This document shows, piece after piece, positions 8,661-16,651 of a DNA stretch of 64,000 nucleotides. A program made the position numbers and the translations under genes. The DNA is taken from contig NZ_BCNV01000001.1 of the NCBI RefSeq assembly GCF_001570725.1, positions 2,356,001-2,420,000 of the forward strand, written 5' to 3'. Position 1 is the first letter of the stretch. Each line of letters starts with the position of its first letter. The notes beneath the pieces are model-generated. The model was given only the letters and a program-made list of their open reading frames with translations, was not told the DNA's origin and searched no databases. Source of the stretch: Paenibacillus amylolyticus. GTDB taxonomy: Bacteria > Bacillota > Bacilli > Paenibacillales > Paenibacillaceae.

Positions 8661-8741
8661 CCTATTGAAGTCGCTATTTAAGCGACTTTTTCATTTTATC
8701 GGAGAAGGGTCTTGTCCCGTTCCAAGGACAAGTCTTTCTCC
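8661..8741 (+). repeat. Dispersed hairpin repeat, copy B (terminator plus second hairpin)
   Basis: The first hairpin is AAGTCGCT-ATTTA-AGCGACTT (8668-8688) followed by T5, which terminates the TetR gene. Next comes CATTTTATCGG and a second imperfect hairpin at 8701-8741 built on CTTGTCC / GGACAAG with outer GGAGAA / TTCTCC arms. The order, spacing and sequence are shared with copy C (14876) and copy E (49772). The rest of the gap to 8883 holds no supported gene; an open minus-strand frame 8674-8874 overlaps the repeat and is rejected. Confidence 0.7.
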
Positions 8742-8883
8742 AATTACTGAACTTCCATTTATGCATTAAGCTAAAGGGCTGGTTAGCGTAGCCACAATAA
8801 TTGAAAGTAAGAAACAGCTCACAGCCCTGTATCCAAAAATAGGTTTTCTTTGGGATCATTGGATGTGACGCCATGAACGTTTA

Positions 8884-9711
8884 TCAATCCATCGGCGATT
8901 TAACCCTAACTTGAATCTCAGTCAAATATTGGTCTGACATCATGGTATCACGATTATCAATTTCGTAAACTTCGAAAGGGTCTCCTACAAGGGAAAGGTC
9001 ATTCTCTTTTGCGTACTTCAAAACTTCCATTACCTTTTCATAACTTTGTTCATAGCTACCACGGTAATGGAGTGATAAATAATTCCCCGCAGGAAGAAAA
9101 TAATCAAAATCTAAGGTACCCGTAAACTCAGAATCAAAAATAAAAAAGACAGAATGGAAGACACCTTTAATTCCCTGGCTTACCTCGTTTAAGGATATAG
9201 ATGCACCGTATAATTGATTACTCAGATCGGTAATGTACGCGTTATGAATTCGGTGTAGCATTTTAATGGCATAATCCATTTCTTCATCCCTAGTGATCCG
9301 TTCATCAAACTTCAAACAAGGACGATTCGGTAACGTTTTAATAGAAAACACACCAGTTTCAATGTTCATCGCTGCAGTAATCACATCGATTCTATTTTTC
9401 AGGATATTTTGTCTAGATTCAAGTTTGGCCTTTCGATCACGTATCAATTCCTGCTCTTGATATAATAATTCAAGTGTGGTTTCAATGCTCTGTTTATCAA
9501 GATATTCTCTAATTTGATCCATTGTAAAATCTAACTCACGCAAATCACGTATAATATTTAATTTGTATATGTCATGTAGGCTATATAATCGATATCCATT
9601 TGTATCACGACGAGGGATCAATAAACCTAGTTTTTCGTAATATCGTAAGGAGTCTACACCAATTCCATATAGTTGTGATATTTCTTTGATTTTGTAATTA
9701 TTTTTAATCAT
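8884..9711 (-). CDS. MerR family regulator with GyrI-like effector domain (BltR/BmrR type)
   Basis: The 275-residue protein has an N-terminal MerR winged helix (YKIKEISQLYGIGVDSLRYYEKLGLL, with the RYYEKLGL hallmark at about residues 23-30), a dimerisation coiled coil at about 80-125, and a C-terminal domain of about 150 residues resembling GyrI-like drug-binding domains. Such proteins sense lipophilic or cationic compounds and activate promoters with abnormally long spacers by untwisting DNA. The gene is second in a minus-strand operon, 28 nt behind a GNAT acetyltransferase, and the promoter at 10298-10328 has exactly such a 19-bp spacer. GAGGAG supports the start. Confidence 0.85.
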   Translation of the reverse strand: MIKNNYKIKEISQLYGIGVDSLRYYEKLGLLIPRRDTNGYRLYSLHDIYKLNIIRDLRELDFTMDQIREYLDKQSIETTLELLYQEQELIRDRKAKLESRQNILKNRIDVITAAMNIETGVFSIKTLPNRPCLKFDERITRDEEMDYAIKMLHRIHNAYITDLSNQLYGASISLNEVSQGIKGVFHSVFFIFDSEFTGTLDFDYFLPAGNYLSLHYRGSYEQSYEKVMEVLKYAKENDLSLVGDPFEVYEIDNRDTMMSDQYLTEIQVRVKSPMD

Positions 9712-9739
9712 TGTATCTCCTCATAGCAGCTCTTCTTAT

Positions 9740-10261
9740 TTAATTATGGATTACAGCCACGTCGTACACTTCTTTATACAAGACATGTCTTATTTTTTCA
9801 AATTCGATTGAAGCCAAATGATCAGGAAAGCTCATTATCTTCAGGGGCAAAGGCTTAAGCCCTGTACGAAGTGTCGGCTGAACGTAAGGAAATTCACATA
9901 ACTGAAACCCTAATCGTTTGTAAAATCCTATCCTTCTCTGATTTATCTCATTCATGGGCAACTCAACTTCTAGTACAATCGGTAGAGTCGCTTGTTCCAT
10001 AAAGCGCTCCATAAGCTTCTTACCGATGCCTCCACCGCGGATACTAGAAGAGACTGCCACATTTTCAACATAACTGAATTCATCAAACTTCCAGCCTGCA
10101 AGGAATCCAATCACATTTTGCTGTTCATTTTTCTCCGTAAGGAGAGAATAACGTGGATGAGCTAGTAGTAGCTTTTGTTCTTGATAGTCCCGGTATTCGG
10201 CTTCGGGGAAGGACTCCTTCATAATATCGAAAACTTGATCAAAAATTTGAATATTGTTCAT
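9740..10261 (-). CDS. GNAT family N-acetyltransferase
   Basis: The 173-residue protein has the acetyl-CoA loop RGGGIGKKL preceded by the strand VENVAVSSSI, then a late motif with FYKRLGFQ, all characteristic of the GNAT fold. The start at 10261 (MNNIQIFDQ) is chosen because GGGAG lies 8 nt upstream; the TTG five codons earlier would place the Shine-Dalgarno inside the gene. It is the first gene of an operon with a MerR regulator. The closest analogy I know is the blt locus of Bacillus subtilis, where a MerR protein controls an efflux pump and a polyamine acetyltransferase; that the substrate here is a polyamine or drug is inference. Confidence 0.85.
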   Translation of the reverse strand: MNNIQIFDQVFDIMKESFPEAEYRDYQEQKLLLAHPRYSLLTEKNEQQNVIGFLAGWKFDEFSYVENVAVSSSIRGGGIGKKLMERFMEQATLPIVLEVELPMNEINQRRIGFYKRLGFQLCEFPYVQPTLRTGLKPLPLKIMSFPDHLASIEFEKIRHVLYKEVYDVAVIHN

Positions 10262-10297
10262 TCTAACCACTCCCAAACAACTTAATCGAATAACATC

Positions 10298-10328
10298 ACG
10301 ATAAACCCTAGTATCGTACCAGAGTCAA
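10298..10328 (-). promoter_or_regulatory. MerR-type promoter of the GNAT-MerR operon
   Basis: On the minus strand, TTGACT (plus 10323-10328) and TATCGT (plus 10298-10303) are separated by exactly 19 bp. The spacer holds an imperfect dyad, CCCTAGTA (10306-10313) and TACCAGAG (10317-10324), matching at 6 of 8 positions around a 3-bp centre. A 19-bp spacer with a central dyad is the hallmark of MerR-activated promoters. Confidence 0.65.
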
Positions 10329-10567
10329 GTGTTAATCATGCATAATTACTCTTGAACTGATGCATGAAGTGAGAGCGTTTTTTAAAATTAATGTAGTTGT
10401 CCGGAAGTATATCTAAAGCAATTGTCAAGTATAAAAACGTAGCTCCATTACCGATGAAGCCTTACTTAGGAAAATTGGAGGGACCTCTCTGTTTCATCGC
10501 AATATATAATGAAGGCCACCTCAATGGTTGAGTAGCTAACGTCTATTTATTCTCATAAGATACATGT
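10329..10567. other. Intergenic stretch without a recognisable gene
   Basis: No frame here has both a ribosome binding site and protein-like composition. It separates the start of the GNAT-MerR operon from the terminator hairpin at 10568. Confidence 0.5.
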
Positions 10568-10607
10568 AAATACCCTGTATGCGGATTGATCCGCATACAG
10601 GGTATTT
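10568..10607 (-). terminator. Terminator, 19-bp perfect stem
   Basis: AAATACCCTGTATGCGGAT and its exact complement ATCCGCATACAGGGTATTT are separated by 2 nt. It lies 5 nt beyond the stop codon of the minus-strand Gly/Pro-rich gene. Confidence 0.75.
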
Positions 10608-10611
10608 AATT

Positions 10612-10986
10612 CTAGAAACAGCTAAACGAGCTGATTCGCTGCAGATCAATGCCGCTGTACATCCAGAAGAAGCCATTCCAACGGAAGCCCGCCACCGAAT
10701 TTCTGCCGACAAATACCGGGAACATCCAGAAGCCTGGACCACGATCCGGCCAAATATAGGTGTAGCGAAACAGACAGCCGGATATGGCTCTTGGATCTAC
10801 CGCAAATAACGAAGCCGGTTGCTGTGGAATGAATGATGGTGGCGGACCGGTAGGTGCTTGCACGCCTTGTGGTCCGCCTCCTCCACCCCCGGGGAACGAT
10901 GGCGGACCAGGCATTCCACCAGGTCCTCCGGGACCCCCAGGTCCGCCAAACCCTCCACCAGGTCCAAAAGGTGGTAAAAATGTCAT
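10612..10986 (-). CDS. Gly/Pro-rich protein with conserved aromatic C-terminal domain
   Basis: The 124-residue protein has an N-terminal third made of GGPGGPGGPGG-type low-complexity sequence and a Pro-rich section. Its C-terminal half of about 65 residues is rich in Phe, Trp and Tyr (AVDPRAISGCLFRYTYIWP, FVGRNSVAGFRW, GIDLQRI). I recognise this as a family widespread in Bacillus and Paenibacillus, usually annotated as hypothetical or misnamed transporter. There is no signal peptide or membrane segment. AGGAG lies 9 nt before the ATG, and a terminator follows immediately. The composition suggests a structural role, perhaps on spores, but that is inference. Plus-strand frames over the same bases are composition shadows. 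Confidence 0.7.
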   Translation of the reverse strand: MTFLPPFGPGGGFGGPGGPGGPGGMPGPPSFPGGGGGGPQGVQAPTGPPPSFIPQQPASLFAVDPRAISGCLFRYTYIWPDRGPGFWMFPVFVGRNSVAGFRWNGFFWMYSGIDLQRISSFSCF

Positions 10987-11108
10987 ACAACATCACTCCT
11001 GTTCATTAGTCTAGTGTATTGTATGTAGGCAATTGAACAGGGGAATGGATAGGAGCCTATAGAAGGCCGCAAATTTGGTCATAATCCTGTCAGGCGTTAA
11101 GGAATGGT

Positions 11109-11240
11109 TTGGTGGAGCGTTTAATTCTAATTGATCCAGATAAAATTTTTTTAATTTTTGGTGCAGGTGTCATCGGGAGCATGTACGCAATTAAGTTGAT
11201 TGAAGCAGGGTTTGAGATTACCTTGATCGATACAATATCA
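11109..11240 (+). pseudogene. Ketopantoate reductase-like N-terminal remnant
   Basis: The translated stretch LIFGAGVIGSMYAIKLIEAGFEITLID is the Rossmann start of the ketopantoate reductase (ApbA/PanE) family. Homology ends at about 11240; the rest of the open frame (to 11477) is not like the family and lies antisense to the small gene at 11324-11461. The normal protein has about 300 residues, so this is a fragment. The start TTG/GTG region has no good ribosome binding site. Confidence 0.6.
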
Positions 11241-11323
11241 TGGATAAGCTCGCGAAAGATTTTATATACGATTTTATTTTCGTTACAGTTCGTTGCAAAC
11301 GTATTTAAAACAGCAAAGCTTCC

Positions 11324-11461
11324 CTACGTTATTAAAAAGGATGTATCAGACATTGCCATGTTGAGCTTTTTGCATTCTAAGAATAAGATCATTGACCACA
11401 AAATACCTATTCCAACCCCTAACACACCAACTGTAATTAATTTTAGGGATTTGGTTCTCAT
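11324..11461 (-). CDS. 45-residue membrane peptide or truncated membrane protein
   Basis: ATG at 11461 is preceded on the minus strand by TAGGAGG 8 nt upstream, the best Shine-Dalgarno in the area. The product starts MRTKSLKLITVGVLG, has one hydrophobic span of about 21 residues (LITVGVLG through WSMILFL), then a short hydrophilic tail with one Cys, ending at TAG 11324. It has no recognised homologue. It may be an intact small membrane protein or the surviving front end of a larger one. It lies antisense to the tail of the ketopantoate reductase remnant, consistent with rearranged DNA. Confidence 0.4.
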   Translation of the reverse strand: MRTKSLKLITVGVLGVGIGILWSMILFLECKKLNMAMSDTSFLIT

Positions 11462-11584
11462 CAGAATATCCTCCTAATGTTGAATCATTGGAGTTTTAGA
11501 ACGGCAAACACGATGGTAATCCCCAGATCCGCAAACCTCAGTCGAATCTATTTAAGAGGCAACCGTGGGAAGGAAAAAAATCCT

Positions 11585-11612
11585 TTTACAATCATTGTCA
11601 GTACGCTATAAT
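11585..11612 (+). promoter_or_regulatory. Sigma-A promoter of the 49-residue peptide gene
   Basis: TTTACA (11585-11590) and a perfect TATAAT (11607-11612) are separated by 16 bp. The predicted transcript starts about 55 nt before the ATG at 11676. Confidence 0.65.
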
Positions 11613-11675
11613 ACAATCACCAGATGGATTACCCAACAAAGTGAAATATTGTAATTTAAAATTGGAGGTATGGTT

Positions 11676-11825
11676 ATGATCAAGAAGAAAAAAATGTCCA
11701 CAGTCCTCAGCGCAGCTTTAGTCGTTTCTATGTTGGCTACTGGCTTGATAGTCGCTATTCAAGGTAATACAACGTTAGAGGTAGCGAAGTCAGCAGGGGA
11801 CAAAAAGGTTGAAGTTATTAAGTAA
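11676..11825 (+). CDS. 49-residue secreted or membrane-anchored peptide
   Basis: ATG 11676 follows TTGGAGG at 7 nt. The peptide has a Lys-rich start (MIKKKKMSTV), a 20-residue hydrophobic core (LSAALVVSMLATGLIVAI) and a 21-residue polar tail (QGNTTLEVAKSAGDKKVEV and IK). The gene is a complete transcription unit: promoter at 11585-11612, start signal, stop at 11825, a structured 3' region with TAGGTGC (11832-11838) complementary to GCACCTA (11874-11880), and a terminator at 11927. The layout resembles precursors of exported signalling peptides (Phr-type), but no cognate receptor gene is nearby and it could be a different small exported protein. I do not recognise a family. Confidence 0.55.
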   Translation: MIKKKKMSTVLSAALVVSMLATGLIVAIQGNTTLEVAKSAGDKKVEVIK

Positions 11826-11926
11826 AGAAGATAGGTGCGATTCTAGTAGTCCCAAAAATTAGGGGTATTCGAAGCACCTAATGCGGAATCTAAAGACTCT
11901 AAAACAGTGGTAGGTACAAATTTATT

Positions 11927-11959
11927 ACCTCAGCTCGGTTAACCCAGCTGAGGTTTTTT
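11927..11959 (+). terminator. Rho-independent terminator
   Basis: ACCTCAGCT (11927-11935) pairs with AGCTGAGGT (11946-11954), followed by T6. The loop itself contains the palindrome GGTTAACC. It ends the 49-residue peptide transcript. Confidence 0.8.
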
Positions 11960-12124
11960 CATTTCCTCGTTAATTCATTAAGCTAACCGAGCAGGTAGCA
12001 AAAAAAGATATCTGTACTTCAGAGAGTTCCAGAAGGGAAAAGGCTCTGTTATTTTATTTAATCGAGGCTAGATGAACACTTCATGTTTCCAAAACAGTAA
12101 TACTACTTTCGTATGACTACAACT

Positions 12125-12167
12125 CCCTATCATTTTGTCTACAATGTCTACGTAGAGAATGATAGGG
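12125..12167 (+). terminator. Possible terminator or attenuator before the collagen-like gene
   Basis: CCCTATCATT (12125-12134) pairs with AATGATAGGG (12158-12167), and TCTAC / GTAGA pairs inside. TCCTTTTG follows. It lies 103 nt before the GTG start at 12270, so it could also be a leader structure of that gene. Confidence 0.45.
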
Positions 12168-12269
12168 TCCTTTTGTTGCGGCTTTAGTTGAAATCGCAGG
12201 GCTCGAATTCTATAGATAATCGCAACCGGGATTAAGGAATCAAAATTCATTAATATGGAGGAACGTTAA

Positions 12270-13520
12270 GTGATAAAAAGATTGAAATTATCCATGGTAT
12301 TTTTGCTTGTAATGACGTTTTTTGTGGTTTCTGCTGCTCAGGCGGCTCCAATTGGCCAACTAGACGAGATCTCTATTATTGTTAATGATAGTGTAGTCCC
12401 GAGTGACGTCAAACCCGTTGTTCATAAAGGAACCACACTTATACCTTTAAGGGTTCTTGAAGAATCGCTCGGTGTGTCTCTTAACTGGAACAGTTCTACA
12501 CAAACCATAACGGTTATTAAAGGAGATACATCGGGTATTCTAATTATTGGCAAACCGACTGCCAGCGTTAAAATCGGTGATGTAGAGGAGGAGGTCGCAC
12601 TCGATCAACCTGCTAATATCATTCAGAATCGGGTTATGGTACCCGTACGTTTTATTGCAGAATTATTGGGAGCAAAAGTAGTATGGAATTCCACCATCAA
12701 AACCATCATCATCAGTACTTTGCCATCAGTTGTCGAAGAATCGCAGAATTCTACAGGCGATGGAGCCAAGGGAGATAAAGGCGATACCGGAGCAACTGGA
12801 CCAGTTGGAGCACAAGGACCAGCAGGCTCCACGGGAGCACAAGGAGCTTCGGGGCCAGCAGGACCACAAGGCCAAGTGGGACCGCAAGGAAATCCAGGGC
12901 CAGCAGGAGCACAAGGGCCGGTAGGGCCGCAAGGAGATCAAGGGTCAGCAGGAGCACAAGGGCCGGTAGGGCCGCAAGGAGATCAAGGGCCAGTTGGAGC
13001 ACAAGGACCAGCAGGCCCGGCGGGGGCGCAGGGAGATCCAGGACCAGCGGGGACTTCTTTTACCTCGGAAGGATTTTCTGTTACCAGTACGACATACTCA
13101 ATCAATAGTAGCACGCTATTTTCAAATTGGAGCGAGGCGTCTCCATATTACGGAAGCCCTACATTTAATCCTTCTACAGGGATATTTACGGCACCGGACA
13201 GTGGTAGATATGCCATACATGCAACTGTTAATTATAAGATTGACACACCAATCAATGTAAGCATAGGAAGAGGCATTGATCCGGTTTTTACTGTAAAGAA
13301 GAATGACAATATTGATTTAATAAATGGTTATATGCCTTTCCTTGACGTTAATATACCGTTAGTTTTAACGATGAGAACTGTACTAGGTAGTGCGACGGTG
13401 ACGTTAACCGGTGATGTAGAGCTGGAGGCAGGTGATCAAGTCGGGTTATATTACGAAGCTGATGGTCTATCCATTGGATTCAGTACGGATATAGTATGGT
13501 CAATTCATCGGCTATCCTAA
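12270..13520 (+). CDS. Secreted collagen-like protein with copper amine oxidase-type N-domain
   Basis: The 416-residue protein has a signal peptide (1-25, ending in AAQA), a region of about 120 residues with two copies of the copper amine oxidase N-terminal-like motif ([16 protein letters not shown] and [16 protein letters not shown]), a collagen-like Gly-X-Y tract at about 172-270 (33 triplets, rich in [13 protein letters not shown]), and a C-terminal domain of about 145 residues resembling the jelly-roll of BclA/C1q-like proteins ([22 protein letters not shown]). Trimeric filaments with a globular tip are known for BclA on exosporia. The start is GTG with GGAGG 8 nt upstream. The signal peptide favours cell-surface or envelope location here, with the N-domain as a possible wall anchor. 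Confidence 0.85.
   Translation: MIKRLKLSMVFLLVMTFFVVSAAQAAPIGQLDEISIIVNDSVVPSDVKPVVHKGTTLIPLRVLEESLGVSLNWNSSTQTITVIKGDTSGILIIGKPTASVKIGDVEEEVALDQPANIIQNRVMVPVRFIAELLGAKVVWNSTIKTIIISTLPSVVEESQNSTGDGAKGDKGDTGATGPVGAQGPAGSTGAQGASGPAGPQGQVGPQGNPGPAGAQGPVGPQGDQGSAGAQGPVGPQGDQGPVGAQGPAGPAGAQGDPGPAGTSFTSEGFSVTSTTYSINSSTLFSNWSEASPYYGSPTFNPSTGIFTAPDSGRYAIHATVNYKIDTPINVSIGRGIDPVFTVKKNDNIDLINGYMPFLDVNIPLVLTMRTVLGSATVTLTGDVELEAGDQVGLYYEADGLSIGFSTDIVWSIHRLS
12901..12990 (+). repeat. 45-bp tandem repeat in the collagen-like coding tract
   Basis: Two consecutive 45-bp units (12901-12945 and 12946-12990) differ at one base and encode 15-residue Gly-X-Y units. Such near-identical units expand and contract by slippage, so the filament length may vary between strains. 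Confidence 0.85.
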
Positions 13521-13576
13521 TACAAGGTTACCTGAGGTAAAGTTGAACTTTGGTAATAGAAATTCTTCTAACAGGT

Positions 13577-13623
13577 ATAGAGTCGGGCCTTTCTCTATGG
13601 GGGAATGTCTGGCTCTATTTTTT
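13577..13623 (+). terminator. Terminator of the collagen-like gene
   Basis: ATAGAG (13577-13582) pairs with CTCTAT (13613-13618), with further pairing of GGGCC and GGCT inside. T6 follows. Confidence 0.65.
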
Positions 13624-13880
13624 GCGGCTTTCGTATGATCAGGTTAGCCAGTGGGAGCCACACTAGCGGGCCGGCCTTATGCACCCGACCATTGCAGCGT
13701 TGCTTCAAGAGGGTAATCAGTAAATACATAGTCGAAGGCAAAGGTGCTTTGACAACCATTTAGTTAATTTTTTTGCATAATTTTATCCCAGTTGTTAAAA
13801 AATAAGTAAGGATAATATTCATTTACGCAGTGACTAGATATAAATAAACAATCGGGAATAGCACGTAAAAGGCAATTCGC
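13624..13880. other. Intergenic stretch, possible gene scrap, no supported gene
   Basis: A short open frame at about 13679-13723 would encode a protein-like tail (HPTIAALLQEGNQ), but it has no start signal. It may be the end of a lost gene. No promoter was confidently seen for the gene at 13900. Confidence 0.3.
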
Positions 13881-13899
13881 TTAAAGGAGTGTTACAAAA

Positions 13900-14835
13900 A
13901 TGAGAGCAGTTGTGATTAATCAATATGGGAGTAAAGAAGCGCTAGTTGAGCAGGAAGTGAATAAACCAAGTGCAGAAGCTAATCAAGTGGTTGTAAAACT
14001 AGAGGCTACATCCATTAATCCAATCGATTGGAAATTAAGAGAGGGCTACTTAAAAGAAATGTTTGATTGGGAATTTCCTATTATCTTAGGGTGGGATGCA
14101 GCTGGAGTCATAAGTGAAATTGGTTCAAACGTTACGAAGTGGAACGTTGGAGACCGCGTATTCAGTCGCCCTGAAACAACTCGTTTCGGTACGTATGCTG
14201 AGTATACAGCAGTTGATGAGCACCTACTGGCAAAACTACCTGATTCAATCTCATATGAGGAGGCTGCAGCGGTACCTTTAGCTGGTTTAACAGCATGGCA
14301 GGCATTGTTTACTCATGGCCATTTAAAAGAAGGTGAAACTGTACTTATTCACGCTGGGGCTGGTGGTGTAGGTATTTATGCCATTCAATTAGCAAAGCAC
14401 GCCGGCGCTCATGTTGTTACAACTGCAAGTGAAAAAAATCATGAACTTCTCTATTCATTAGGTGCTGATCAAGTTATTGATTACAAAAAGGAAAACTTTG
14501 AAGACATTCTAAAAGATATAGACTTGGTGTTCGACACGATGGGTGGAGAAGTAGCTGAGAAAAGCTATACGGTACTTAAGCAAAATACCGGAAGATTGAT
14601 TACCATTGTTGGTGAACCCAATCATGATACGGCTAAGTCTCACAATGTATCAGCAAAGGGGATTTGGCTACAGCCAGATGGTGATCAATTGCAGAGAATG
14701 GCTGATCTGATGGAAGAGAAAAAAATTAAGTCGATTGTAGGGGCAACATTCCCGTTTAGTAGACAGGGTATTTATGATGCACATGCTTTGAGTGAAACCC
14801 ACCACGCTGTTGGTAAAATTGTCATTACATTTTAA
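13900..14835 (+). CDS. NADP-dependent oxidoreductase, zinc-free MDR / quinone reductase type
   Basis: The 311-residue medium-chain dehydrogenase/reductase has an N-terminal GroES-like domain (NPIDWKLREG, GWDAAGVISEIGSNV) and the cofactor loop HAGAGGVGIYAIQLAKHAGAH at about residues 146-166. The Cys/His ligands of zinc alcohol dehydrogenases are absent, so it belongs with the quinone oxidoreductase-like enzymes that reduce quinones or enals with NADPH. AAAGGAG precedes the ATG. No regulator is adjacent. A terminator belonging to repeat copy C follows at 14876. Confidence 0.88.
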   Translation: MRAVVINQYGSKEALVEQEVNKPSAEANQVVVKLEATSINPIDWKLREGYLKEMFDWEFPIILGWDAAGVISEIGSNVTKWNVGDRVFSRPETTRFGTYAEYTAVDEHLLAKLPDSISYEEAAAVPLAGLTAWQALFTHGHLKEGETVLIHAGAGGVGIYAIQLAKHAGAHVVTTASEKNHELLYSLGADQVIDYKKENFEDILKDIDLVFDTMGGEVAEKSYTVLKQNTGRLITIVGEPNHDTAKSHNVSAKGIWLQPDGDQLQRMADLMEEKKIKSIVGATFPFSRQGIYDAHALSETHHAVGKIVITF

Positions 14836-14865
14836 ACAAGGAGATTGAAAAAACGATAAACACAT

Positions 14866-14952
14866 ATTCCCATTGAAGTCGCTATTTTAGCGGCTTTTTT
14901 TTATTTTATCGGTACAAATTCTTGTCTAAGCCCAGAACAAGAATTTGTACCG
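14866..14952 (+). repeat. Dispersed hairpin repeat, copy C
   Basis: After CCCATTG come AAGTCGCTA-TTT-TAGCGGCTT (14876-14896) and T8, then ATTTTATCGG, then a perfect 16-bp hairpin CGGTACAAATTCTTGT (14910-14925) / ACAAGAATTTGTACCG (14937-14952). The middle of the second hairpin (TCTTGT...ACAAGA) corresponds to CTTGTCCC...GGACAAG in other copies. The first hairpin terminates the oxidoreductase gene. Confidence 0.75.
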
Positions 14953-15001
14953 ATTGCCTGGAGGCAGGAACCATTGCTATAGAGATCAAATCAAGTATAC
15001 A

Positions 15002-16558
15002 TTACCTACCAGATAGTTCATTAAGCGAGATTTCTTGTTCCTCCAGCAGTCGTTTCAGCTTTTGGCGCTGCCGTTTTTCCTTCTGACGGCGCTCTCTGTC
15101 TTCGGCCTGCAGAGCCTTGAGTAGGGAGACACACATACCGATAAGGACAACAGCGAACGGCAATGCGGCCACAATGGCGGCCGTCTGGAGGCCGTTCAAC
15201 CCCCCGCTAATCAGCAGTACTACCGCGATGGAGGACTGTAAGATTCCCCAGGTTAATTTCACTCTTGTACTCGGGTCCAGCTTGCCATCTGAAGTCAGCA
15301 TGCCCAGCACAAAGGTAGCCGAATCAGCCGATGTAATAAAGAAGATCATAATCAGGAGTGTAGCGATGAATGCAACGATCGTGCTTAAAGGCAGATGCTC
15401 CAGCATAAGGAATAGAGCGGTTGTCGCATCTTCTTTGACGGCCTCCGCCAAATGAGCAGCATTGAACAACTCCATATGAATTCCTGTTCCGCCGAAGACT
15501 GAGAACCAGATAAATCCGAAAAGACTTGGAATAACCATGACGTAAATTACAAATTCCTTTATGGTTCTTCCTCTGGATACCCTTGCGATAAAAGTACCGA
15601 CAAAGGGAGCCCACGAGATCCACCATGCCCAGTAAAATAATGTCCATGTTCCAATCCAGGTTTCTCTTGAGAACGGCGTCAGTCTCAAACTCATGTTAAT
15701 AATATTCTGCATGTAACTGCCCAAAGTTGTCGTGAATGTATCAAATATAAAAGAAGTCGGTCCAGTCACCAATACAAATAGCATTAATAGCACTGCTATA
15801 ACGAGGTTGGTGTTGCTCAGAATCTTAATACCTTTATCCAGACCGGAGGTTGCCGAGATTAAAAACAGTACGGTTACAATGATGATAATGACAACCTGGG
15901 ACATGGTCGAGTTCGGAATACCGAATAAGTAATTCAGACCCCCACCAATCTGAAGTGCTCCCAAACCAAGCGAGGTTGCAACACCGAAGATGGTGGAAAT
16001 GACTGCCAGAATATCAATGAACTTGCCTAGCCACCCTGCAGCAAGACGCTCACCGATCAGAGGAATAAAGGTGGAACTGATTAGCCCTTTGTAGCCTTTC
16101 CGGAACTGGAAGTAAGCAAGTGCTAAGCCGATGACGGTATAGATTGCCCAAGGATGCAGTCCCCAGTGGAAAAAGGCATAACGCATTGACAGTCTTGCTG
16201 CTTGCGTTGTTTCGGGTACCGCCCCTTCCGGTGCAGATAAATAGTGGGACAGCGGTTCAGCAACTCCCCAGAACACCAGCCCAATGCCCATTCCAGCACT
16301 AAACAGCATGGACAGCCAGGAAACCGTCGAATATTCCGGTTCATCATCGTCATCCCCCAGCCTAATACCGCCAAATCGGCTGAACGCCAGATAAAAAGCA
16401 AAGATCAGGAAGAACAGTGTCGCTAGCAGATAAAACCAGCCAAAATTCTGGATAGAGAAGTTGTAGGCAACGTTAGCCACATCCGCCAGCTGATCAGGAG
16501 CGACCGCTCCCCATATTGCGAACAGTACAACGATGATAATTGTGATTGTAAATACCAT
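15002..16558 (-). CDS. BCCT family osmolyte transporter (glycine betaine/choline type)
   Basis: This 518-residue protein has about 12 membrane segments. The signature region WAWWISWAPFVGTFIARVSRGRTIKEF and the substrate-binding Trp-rich stretch are those of the betaine-choline-carnitine family; the first periplasmic-side motif GMGIGLVFWGVAEPLSHY is also present. A hydrophilic, highly charged C-terminal tail of about 40 residues (QAEDRERRQKEKRQR) resembles the osmosensing tails of BetP-like members. GGAGG lies 7 nt before the ATG. Related Bacillus proteins (OpuD) import glycine betaine by sodium symport under osmotic stress; exact substrate is inferred. Confidence 0.9.
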   Translation of the reverse strand: MVFTITIIIVVLFAIWGAVAPDQLADVANVAYNFSIQNFGWFYLLATLFFLIFAFYLAFSRFGGIRLGDDDDEPEYSTVSWLSMLFSAGMGIGLVFWGVAEPLSHYLSAPEGAVPETTQAARLSMRYAFFHWGLHPWAIYTVIGLALAYFQFRKGYKGLISSTFIPLIGERLAAGWLGKFIDILAVISTIFGVATSLGLGALQIGGGLNYLFGIPNSTMSQVVIIIIVTVLFLISATSGLDKGIKILSNTNLVIAVLLMLFVLVTGPTSFIFDTFTTTLGSYMQNIINMSLRLTPFSRETWIGTWTLFYWAWWISWAPFVGTFIARVSRGRTIKEFVIYVMVIPSLFGFIWFSVFGGTGIHMELFNAAHLAEAVKEDATTALFLMLEHLPLSTIVAFIATLLIMIFFITSADSATFVLGMLTSDGKLDPSTRVKLTWGILQSSIAVVLLISGGLNGLQTAAIVAALPFAVVLIGMCVSLLKALQAEDRERRQKEKRQRQKLKRLLEEQEISLNELSGR

Positions 16559-16651
16559 GATGAGACCTCCGTTATGTAAGCTTCAGCCAACTGTTTCTTA
16601 GTATGTGCTAGTCCATCTAGTAATATTTCGGAAAGCCAGCTGTTGTAAAAT

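Noticed and set aside
8674..8874. 66-codon minus-strand frame after the TetR gene
   Set aside because: It runs through both hairpins of dispersed repeat copy B, has no ribosome binding site and an unnatural amino-acid mix.
10784..11014. Plus-strand Gly/Pro-rich frame opposite the Gly/Pro-rich gene
   Set aside because: GC-rich GGNCCN repeats read Gly/Pro on both strands; only the minus frame has the conserved aromatic domain, a ribosome binding site and a terminator.
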